This document shows, piece by piece, positions 56,635 to 64,000 of a stretch of DNA of 64,000 nt. Under the pieces are notes generated by a model, which worked only from the letters and a program-made list of their open reading frames with translations, made no database searches and was not told the origin of the DNA. The stretch is from the NCBI GenBank assembly GCA_947685225.1, contig CANTUV010000031.1:67871001-67935000 (forward strand). Direction: 5' to 3'. Source of the stretch: Garcia nutans (lineage: Eukaryota > Streptophyta > Magnoliopsida > Malpighiales > Euphorbiaceae). Position 1 is the stretch's first letter. Every line of letters starts with the position of its first letter. Both the position numbers and the translations under genes were made by a program.

Positions 56635-57139
56635 CGAGTTAAGTTTTCCTTGACTCGTAGGTTCGAAGCAGTAGATAAATCTTGGGGATGTAACGACCAG
56701 ACCACAGCAAAATCTCAGGGGTAGATCTTTTAGTTCCATTATGAGTTGATAGTTGTGGCATGTATATGAATAAATATAAAAGAGAATTTCTATGTTATAA
56801 CTGTATGTTACTAGTATGTAATAATCATAAATCTTTACTTTATGTTATATTAGAAGTATGAACTCTCTGTGCAGGTTTGTAGTTGAGGGTATAAGGTGGA
56901 TTCATTGGGAGTGCATTAAATTTGATGGTATTCACATTGGTCTGTGTAAAATGTTTTCAGAAATCAGAAAAACAAGTTTTGTCGACACTTGGGATCCAAA
57001 TTTCTAGGTGGAACTATGGCAAAATTTATGCAAAAATCAGAACTAAAATTTGACTAAGTAAATTGGTAGCAACAATTAGGATAGTGTGGCACCTCTACTC
57101 AGCTTACACATGTAGGTTGGGAAGGGGTATTACAATTAG

Positions 57140-57151
57140 TGGTATCAGAGC
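57140..57151 (+). other. Primer binding site of N (initiator tRNA-Met)
   Basis: TGGTATCAGAGC five bases after the LTR end. Confidence 0.9.
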
Positions 57152-57293
57152 TCCGGTTTAGCCGGTTCTGGGTAGTTAGTTGAACTAAACCTTAAATGTA
57201 TGACACATAGGGTTAGAATAGGGGTTTTAATTATATAACTATACATATGTGTGTTATTGTTAGTTATGTTATTCAAATTATACAGGAGTAATA

Positions 57294-57683
57294 ATGGGTG
57301 ATCTAAACGAGGAGGTGAGGGAGCTAAGGATAGAAGTAGAGAGGTTAAAACAGCTAGTGCGGGAGCAAGATGAGACTATAGAAATTTTGGCCGATAGAAG
57401 TATACAAGATCGTGAAGATTTGAGAATAAAAGATGAGATGATTACCTCCTTGATAGATGACGTGCAGATGTTAAAAGAAGACAGGCTTAGTTATAGAGCG
57501 GAGTTGGATAGTGTTGGTAGAAGCCTCGGAGTAGCACATCAAGAGATTCGAGCTTTACAGGAGAGGGTTCAAGAGCTAGGCCAATACTTACCTAGTGAAG
57601 CATCACATGACCCAGATTTTGATCCCGAGATAGAAGAATATTTTTCAGACAGTGCCACTTCACCTAGGGCACCTACTCACTGA
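57294..57683 (+). CDS. Coiled-coil ORF of element N
   Basis: Intact 129-codon ORF, the first ATG after the PBS. Residues 1-60 and about 58-100 show heptad patterns of a long coiled coil (LRIEVERLKQLVREQDETIE, LGVAHQEIRALQERVQELGQ), and the C-terminus is acidic (DPDFDPEIEEYF). No zinc knuckle or gag capsid domain is visible, and I do not recognise a family. By position it would be the first product of the genomic RNA; a role in packaging or self-assembly is only inference. A second copy, inverted and with a TAA at 62739-62741 (from CAA), is at 62620-62913. Survival of this ORF in an element that has lost everything else is notable. Confidence 0.65.
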   Translation: MGDLNEEVRELRIEVERLKQLVREQDETIEILADRSIQDREDLRIKDEMITSLIDDVQMLKEDRLSYRAELDSVGRSLGVAHQEIRALQERVQELGQYLPSEASHDPDFDPEIEEYFSDSATSPRAPTH

Positions 57684-57987
57684 GTCTTGAGATGTGTTGT
57701 GTTTGGCGGTTCTTTTAGTTATATATATGTGTGACATAGAGGTATCATGTAAATATTGTATGGTAGTATAATATGATGATATAATAGTAAGGAGTCCTAA
57801 ATTTTGGAATGTACATAAGGACTTCCTAGTATTGTAAAACTTTATGTTTGGAAATAAATAAAAGTTGTGTTGTATATGTGTTATTTAAGAATTTTATATT
57901 TATATACATGCCACCTAGGATAAGATAATGCTGTTGGTCTTGGTCGTTACGTATGATGGGATTGTATACGTTTTGCTCTGTTCTTAG
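57684..57987 (+). other. Spacer between coiled-coil ORF and protease remnant
   Basis: AT-rich, no gene recognised. An AATAAATAAA stretch (about 57854) could serve as a polyadenylation signal. Confidence 0.4.
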
Positions 57988-58125
57988 ATGTCGCAAGAAG
58001 CACTAGACGTGATTGCAGGTCAGTTGTCTATGTTTGGAGTTCTGCTTTACGTTTTAATAGATTCAGGTTCTTCACACTCATATATATGCACGAAAAAAAA
58101 ATTGAGAAATATATGCAATAAAGGT
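57988..58125 (+). pseudogene. Protease N-terminal remnant in N
   Basis: ATG at 57988, then a frame reading DVIAGQLSMFGVLLYVLIDSGSSHSYI and a stop soon after. The IDSGSSHSYI string is the catalytic Asp motif of Tekay-type proteases. The active-site triplet Asp-Ser-Gly is intact, but the rest of pol is absent. It marks the right deletion boundary of the parent interior. Confidence 0.75.
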
Positions 58126-58536
58126 TAAGGCAATTATGAGAGGTAAGTAGTAAAAGCACCGAAAGAATAATAACGAATAGAATACAGACCATAATACAAG
58201 AGTCTAAAATTGAAAGAGTGAAGAATAATAGTACGGCAAAAAAAATCATAGAAAATAAAATTGAGAACTAAGAAAAAGAAACAAAACTAGTTAGATTCTC
58301 CAGGATTAATGCTTTACGTGGTTGAAATCATGTGTTCCTTATATAATGAACTATTTAAACTTGTGTTAGAAATGTTTGGTAAAGTGTTCTGACAACTTGA
58401 GAATTTTTGTGCCTATTTGGGCATTGATATGAATGAAGGAAAGGGAATAAAATATTAGAAAGATATGCTTACCTTGGTAATTCAGATTGAATCAGAGTTG
58501 GGACGAGTGTATTTATATGGCATTAACATTTATACT
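58126..58536 (+). other. N interior, no gene
   Basis: A-rich non-coding sequence joining the protease remnant to the hairpin array. Confidence 0.5.
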
Positions 58537-58716
58537 CAATGGTGAGGGCCATTGGGGCCAGTGGTGAGGGCCACTGGTTTGATATTTATCTGGCACCGAT
58601 ATATATATACTCAGTGGTGAGGGCCACTGGGGGCCAATGGTGAGGGCCATTGGTTTGATGAAAAAGGTGGTGAGGGCCACCTGTACCATGGAAATGAAAC
58701 GGTGGTGAGGGCCACC
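58537..58716. repeat. Hairpin array with constant TGAGGG loop in N
   Basis: Six hairpins in 180 bp, all with loop TGAGGG and different stems: CAATGG/CCATTG (58537-58554), CCAGTGG/CCACTGG (58558-58577), CAGTGG/CCACTG (58612-58629), CCAATGG/CCATTGG (58634-58653), AGGTGG/CCACCT (58665-58682), GGTGG/CCACC (58701-58716). Stem changes are always paired. Confidence 0.92.
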
Positions 58717-59574
58717 CATGACATGCTGGTTCCATATGGTATTGTCTCATCCCACTTTGATTCTACTGTTATTACCTTGAGGAGCTAAGTAAGAAAAATA
58801 TGTAATAATATACAGATGAAAAAAAAAGTATATATGAAAATAAACAAAAAGTGAATTGAAACATATTCGGAAAAGAAAGGAAAGAAAGAGTTTGAAATGT
58901 AATAAAAAAAAAGATGTTCTCACCTTATGTTGGGATCGGCCGTAACCAACATAGAGCGAGACACGTAATGAAATAAATAGTACTTCGAGAATGATGGTAT
59001 CATGGACTGATCACCCATGAGCTATTATTCGAGATGTATATATGACAACACAAGGAAAGTCAGATGAGTTGATACTTAAGGAATGCTACCACACTGCACG
59101 AATATACATAGGACATACAAATTCAGTAAGAAGTAAATAAAGAATAAACACAATGCAAAGAGAAGGAAGCTTAGAAATGAATACATTAGAAAGTGAAAAA
59201 CGTACAAGAAGGAATAAGAAAGAACAAACATGAATCAAAGTTGAAGGAAATACAAGAGAAGTAATAGTGATGTTTCAAATGAGAAATTGTGACAAAAGTC
59301 AAAGCATATTGAACCACATAATAGTCTATTGGATAATCTTGTAGAATAATAAATAGCAAGTGAGCATATATGGGAAGAAAACAGAATACAAAAGGTAAAA
59401 CATGTTGAATCTTAAAATAGTTAATCTCAGTCAAAATAAGGCAATGCATAAACAATATAGAAAGATGACAGAGAGCAATCAAGTGAATAAGGTGAAAGAG
59501 TGGCAAAAGCAATAGATAGTAGTTAAAGAACATCAAGTATATAGAATGAGTAAGTTTCAGGGCGAAGCTTAAAT
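58717..59574 (+). other. 3' untranslated interior of N
   Basis: About 860 bp of A-rich sequence without gene signals, ending at the polypurine tract. Confidence 0.55.
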
Positions 59575-59589
59575 TAAGGGGGATAGAAT
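59575..59589 (+). other. Polypurine tract of N
   Basis: AAGGGGGATAGAAT directly before the LTR start TGTAACATCCC. Confidence 0.85.
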
Positions 59590-62080
59590 TGTAACATCCC
59601 AAATCCCAGATTGGTATGAAATAGACATAACCTATAACTTGAGCTTGAATTTTATCCAAGTTAATGACAAAATTAGAGAGTCTCAAAGAATACTTAATTG
59701 TTTATTTATGTCTTAGCTAGATGTATAACTTGAAATTACTCAATTTAGAGTTATACAGAATAAGATATAATGGATTTAATAGACAATGTGCAAGCTGCCT
59801 CAGGACAGCATAGTAGGCTTGACTTCGAAGGACCGTCAAAAATCAGATATAACTCTGCTTGACCTGAAATTTTGACACACTGTAGCCCCGGATGTCTAGT
59901 TTCAGTGGGAATAAGAATTACTTAATTTGGAGTTGTGAGTAAAAAGATATTAATAAAGAAAGACAGCAAGGTCAGGAAGGGATATCAAAAGGACCTAAGT
60001 GAAAATTTCTTAAAAGTTAGGAGTAACTATGTAAACTTAAAAATTAAGAGTCGGAAGTTCTTAAAGTTAGGGGTAACTAGAGATTAATCGGGTCGCAATG
60101 ACATGTAACGATTTTTCCAGGAAATGTCCCGTTAAAGAAAAACGAAGACATTTTGACTAGGGGCATTTTGGTCATTATCAATTAAAGTTATACATGAATT
60201 TAAAGTAGGAAATAAAAAAACGAGTACATAGAGGATGACAAGGGGTGATATATGAAACGATCGTCAGTAGAAACGGAGCCGGAAGAAAACCCGAGCAAGG
60301 AAAGGACCTAAAGGGAATTTTGTAAAAAGTTGAGGGCTTATCGGTAATTTTTTAAAATGACTTGAAAACCTAAAATAGACCTTATAAATAGAAAGTAGAG
60401 GTCGAGAGGATCAAAACTATATGTAGTATGACTCATGGAACTGTACGGTTTAAAAGATATGATCGATTAATCGTCGGAACGTAAAGTGGGCTCGGTATCG
60501 TGTCGGGACCGGATGGGTAACCCGGGACAACTTTATGATATCCTATGGGAAGAGGGACAAGTGGAAAGAAGTAAAGGAAAAAGAAAACTATAAAAATCTA
60601 ATGTTGGCCAATCAAAAGCAACCATTTAGCATGTGTAATAAATGAAGAAAGAGAAAGGTGACAAGTGGTCTTAAAGGGTTTAACCAACACATAAGGTGAT
60701 CATCATTTCTTTTGTATATAAATATATGTGATATGAAGAACCAATTTCTCTCTTTTCCACTTGCAAATTTTGGCCAACAAAGGGAAACACCAAAGGACTT
60801 CCAAGTTTCTCCAAATTTGATTTTTAAGGTAAGTTTTTAAGGTTTTCTAGTAAGTAGACTTTGATTTTAGTATTAATTTTAGGTAGTTATATATTTATTA
60901 GAAGATTGGAAATTAGAGTCTTTATGTGGAATTGGAAAAATAGTAAGTAAGTGAGGAGATTAATTGATTAAATGGAAGAATCAAGATGTATAAAGATTAA
61001 TAAGGTTGGATTAGGGTTTCGGTTAGAAAAGAAATGGAGGATAACTTATTATTTTGAATTTCTAAGGTTTATGTTGTATCTTGAATTGATTGAAGGAGAA
61101 ATAAAGAATTAAAGGAGAAGAAGGAAAAGCTAAGAGGAGTTAAAGAAATAAGGTTTGGTACTTTACCTTTGAATAATTACTTTTGATTTGGTGCTTTACC
61201 ATAAAAGAAACTCTATTTGCTTACAAACTTTGGTTTATGGAAGTTTTGAAGTTGATGTTTAAATATATTGATTAAGTTTAAATTAAATATTTGAGTTATG
61301 TTCTTGTTTTCTTATGGCAATTGGGTTGTTAAATTTAATTGAAACCAAATGTTTTGAGAAAATTTGGCAAGTTGATTTGGTAAGTTGTTTGGACTTTAAT
61401 TAGTTTGATTTGAGTTAAACATGCAAAAATTGTTAAAAGGAAGTGTTTGAATCTTCACTTTACTATTAAAGAAGCCTTAATATTGATTTGCAAAAGAAAA
61501 ATAAACTATCCTATGCATTTCAAATGTTTGGGCCGAAATGGTCCCAAAGTGACAGCTTCTGGACTATTTTTATGGCAATTGTTTGGGGCAGAAGACGAAT
61601 GAATTTTTCAACGAAATTTTACATGCAATTAGTCAACATATGAAATAAGTTTTCTGTAAAATTTCAGCAAAAAATAAGATCATTTACGTGGTCAAATGCA
61701 TAACTGAAGTGGACTGAAATCTTGACGAAAACCCAGATTTTACTATTCATTTGGTCATGCCATTTTGCGTTGCCGATTTTATGTGCCGCGACACTATTCA
61801 TTTGGGTCAATTTGTGATCTTTTGATAAGTGCTTTGAAATTTTTGATATGTTTATTGTGGATGTTAAATATGTGAAAAAGGGTAATGGTTTGACTAAAGA
61901 ATGTGGTGCGCGGCGTAAATGGCAAAACGCGATGGGAATTTAAAATGATTTCTCGAGTCATTCTAAAATAAGGTTTGAGACTTAAAGTGAATTATTTTAA
62001 CCTTTTTGCTCTACTGGATAGTTGGGATTGGTAGATAAGGGTATGGTGCACTATACTAACTTATGCAGTACTGCCACTTA
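59590..62080 (+). mobile_element. 3' LTR of N, truncated
   Basis: Follows the 5' LTR from 53590 to about 56101 and breaks after CAGTACTGCCACTTA. The last about 1030 bp, including the 64-bp repeats, are missing. A small replacement near 60060-60085 duplicates TTAAAGTTAGGGGTAACTA. Confidence 0.9.
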
Positions 62081-62178
62081 TATATATGTTTTTCTCCCTT
62101 ATCTTATGCAGTACTAACTTAGACACGACCATACATATATGTTACACTGTCAACTTAGGACGCGAACACTACTGTCAA
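62081..62178. other. Patchwork filler at the broken LTR end
   Basis: Short pieces of other sequences: CTTATGCAGTACTAACTTAG (variant of the LTR end just before), TAACTTAGACACGACCATA (repeated at 62941-62959), and CTTAGGACG-GAACACTACTGTCA matching the copia LTR near 40912. Confidence 0.7.
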
Positions 62179-62913
62179 TTTTTTTTTCGTGCATATATAT
62201 GAGTGTGAAGAACCCGAATCTATTAAAACGTAAATCAGAACTCCAAACATAGACAACTGACCTGCAATCACGTCTAGCACTTCTTGCGACATCTAAGAAC
62301 AGAGCAAAACGTATACAATCCCATCATACGTAACGACCCAGACCAACAGCATTATCTTATCCTAGGTGGCATTCTATATAAATATAAAATTCTTAAATAA
62401 CACATATACAACACAACTTTTATTTATTTCCAAACACAAAGTTTTACAATACTAGGAAGTCCTTATGTACATTCCAAAATTTAGGACTCCTTACTATTAT
62501 ATCATCATATTATACTACCATACAATATTTACATGATACCTCTATGTCACACATATATATAACTAAAAGAACCGCCAAACACAACACATCTCAAAACTCA
62601 GTGAGTAGGTGCCCTAGGTGAAGTGGCACTGTCTGAAAAATATTCTTCTATCTCGGGATCAAAATCTGGGTCATGTGATGCTTCACTAGGTAAGTATTGG
62701 CCTAGCTCTTGAACCCTCTCCTGTAAAGCTCGAATCTCTTAATGTGCTACCCCGAGGCTTCTACCAACACTATCCAACTCCGCTCTATAACTAAGCCTGT
62801 CTTCTTTTAACATCTGCACGTCATCTATCAAGGAGGTAATCATCTCATCTTTTATTCTCAAATCTTCACGATCTTGTATACTTCTATCGGCCAAAATTTC
62901 TATAGTCTCATCT
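62179..62913 (-). mobile_element. Inverted copy of N interior
   Basis: Reverse complement of 57368-58101 (735 versus 734 bp), covering most of the coiled-coil ORF, the spacer and the protease remnant. A few percent of bases differ by eye, including a nonsense change in the ORF. Confidence 0.9.
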
Positions 62914-63040
62914 GGCAAGGGAGTTTATATATAAAATTTGTAACTTAGACACGACCATATATATATATATATATTTTCATGTAAAAGTTATATATATACT
63001 CACGACCTATAACTTATGCAGTACTGCCATCAACTTGCTT
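62914..63040. other. Second filler segment
   Basis: AT-rich pieces with TAACTTAGACACGACCATA (62941-62959) and TAACTTATGCAGTACTGCCA (LTR-derived, about 63013-63032) before unrelated sequence. Confidence 0.65.
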
Positions 63041-64000
63041 AATTATCCAATCTCCCTCACTGATTTTCTCAAGAAATAATCTGAAGGTCTTTCATTTGGA
63101 TGTAATGGGGCTAAGGTAAAGGTGTGAGAAAAAGACATTTAAGCTGGAGCATCAAGAAATGGAGTATCTAAATTAGACAATACTCTTGCAAAGAAATGCA
63201 TAACTCCCTCAAATGACATACTCACCAACCCTTGATAATCTTACATACTTGCATAAAAATACATGAGTCAACATTCCTCTTTTGATAACCAATGCTAGAA
63301 CATATATGAATTTTGTATATATATATATAACTTTTCTTTTATTTTCTCTCTCCTTTTTTTAACTTTTATCATATATTTTTTTAATATATATATATATACA
63401 AAATTAAGAATTGCATAAAACATCTAGCTTAAAATGTAGAGGAAAAGAATAATGACTCTTAATCAAATACAATGTGCAAAGTATGCATTTCAACCCCCAA
63501 TTAACAATTCCATTTTTCTTTTTTTCTTTTATTTTTTTTACTTGCTTACCCCACACTTTGAAACAAACCACCCTATTGTCATATCATAAAACTCCATTCC
63601 TTAATGCAGGTATAATGATAATAAGAACATGTTAAGTTGAGAATTGTGTTGATCAAACAAGAAAAGGTCAATGGCTCAACTTGGCTCACTAAGGAAATCA
63701 ATATTAAGGGAAGTCTTTTTAAGCTAAAGGGGCTAACCTAATTTGCCTTCATCATTTTAAAACTTGAGATTAAATCATAATGTGAGTTCAATTAGTATGC
63801 AAAAGCAAACTCTAGAGATGCAAAATCATGAAGGTGCACACTTAAGAAAAGAAAATCAACTGATAATAATATCAAATTATGAGGCTCAAAACTCACAAGG
63901 GTGGGTTTTCAAAGATTTATGGAAAAGGCGGGCGTGAAGTATAAAATAAAATATCCAAATATAAAAACGTTAACATGAAAACAAAAACGAAAAATAAAAA
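63041..64000 (-). mobile_element. Athila-like 3' untranslated fragment, reverse orientation
   Basis: No gene. On the minus strand it reads like the untranslated region at 1400-1540: GCTTAAAAAGAC followed by a GATTTCCTTAG-like string, and CAAAGTGTGGGGTAAGCAAG near 63545, a phrase typical of Athila 3' regions. It continues out of the window. Confidence 0.5.

Larger units (their letters stand above)
53590..57134 (+). mobile_element. 5' LTR of N
   Basis: Starts TGTAACATCCCAAATCCCAG and ends GAAGGGGTATTACA just before the PBS. Compared with the 3' LTR, the first 350 bp carry clustered differences, while most of the rest is nearly identical by eye. Confidence 0.9.
53590..62080 (+). mobile_element. 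Element N: large non-autonomous Tekay-like retrotransposon derivative
   Basis: Plus-strand element with 5' LTR 53590-57134 (3545 bp), PBS, 2.4 kb interior and truncated 3' LTR 59590-62080. The interior encodes only a coiled-coil ORF and the first part of a protease. LTR termini TGTAACATCCC...TATTACA, the initiator tRNA-Met PBS and the protease remnant point to a deleted Tekay-type parent. Flank CCTCT (53585-53589) is the expected target duplication. LTRs longer than the interior fit the LARD class. Confidence 0.85.

Noticed and set aside
58513..58719. Short minus-strand frame with HHW and PSPLS repeats in N
   Set aside because: Arises from the TGAGGG hairpin array.
59186..59686. 166-codon minus-strand frame, hydrophobic
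   Set aside because: Antisense to the N 3' UTR and LTR start; A-rich sense strand gives a Phe/Leu/Ile-rich frame by composition.

Overview
This window is plant nuclear DNA, most likely from a eudicot, and almost all of it is LTR retrotransposon sequence. The evidence is TGT...ACA long terminal repeats, primer binding sites matching plant initiator tRNA-Met or tRNA-Arg, chromodomain-type integrases, plant mobile domain ORFs, and GT-AG introns. The only host gene I recognise is a broken polygalacturonase (3869-4417). I cannot name the species. No bacterial-type operon, CRISPR array, rRNA or tRNA gene was seen.

Layout. 1-3395: 3' end of a plus-strand Athila/Tat-like Ty3 element (protease tail, long untranslated region, polypurine tract, LTR). 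3396-4520: promoter and first two exons of the polygalacturonase pseudogene, cut in an intron by element T1. 4521-18186: T1, a minus-strand Tat-lineage Ty3 element. It has its 3' LTR, polypurine tract, a hairpin-rich repeat array, two plus-strand (antisense) multi-exon extra ORFs with their own TATA boxes, then integrase and the RNase H closest to integrase. Two solo LTRs with perfect 5-bp target duplications sit in its pol. 18187-39959: T2, a minus-strand Tat element without pol, inserted in the T1 RNase H. Its gag is split by Tekay/Del-type chromovirus DNA (about 23.6-37.1 kb, including Tekay-1). 39960-47931: a SIRE-type copia inserted in the 5' LTR of T2. 47932-53589: Tekay-2, inserted in the copia gag. 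53590-62080: N, a large non-autonomous element inserted in Tekay-2. 62081-64000: a rearranged junction with an inverted copy of N internal sequence, then Athila-like 3' UTR sequence in reverse.

How it fits together. The right side is a nest of insertions: polygalacturonase intron < T1 < T2 < copia < Tekay-2 < N. The right halves of the outer elements lie beyond the window. Every pol or gag reading frame is broken, and many breaks look like C-to-T changes that made stop codons, as expected of methylated transposons. The only intact gene-like ORF that is not a fragment is the small coiled-coil ORF of N (57294-57683).

The most unusual signal is RNA/DNA secondary structure. T1, T2 and N carry arrays of short hairpins in which the loop is constant while the stems change on both sides together (6842-7290, 20110-20300, 58537-58716). 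Tekay LTRs carry a conserved hairpin that co-varies between copies, and most LTR families here carry clusters of GC-rich quasi-palindromes. This is the best candidate in the window for an undescribed system.
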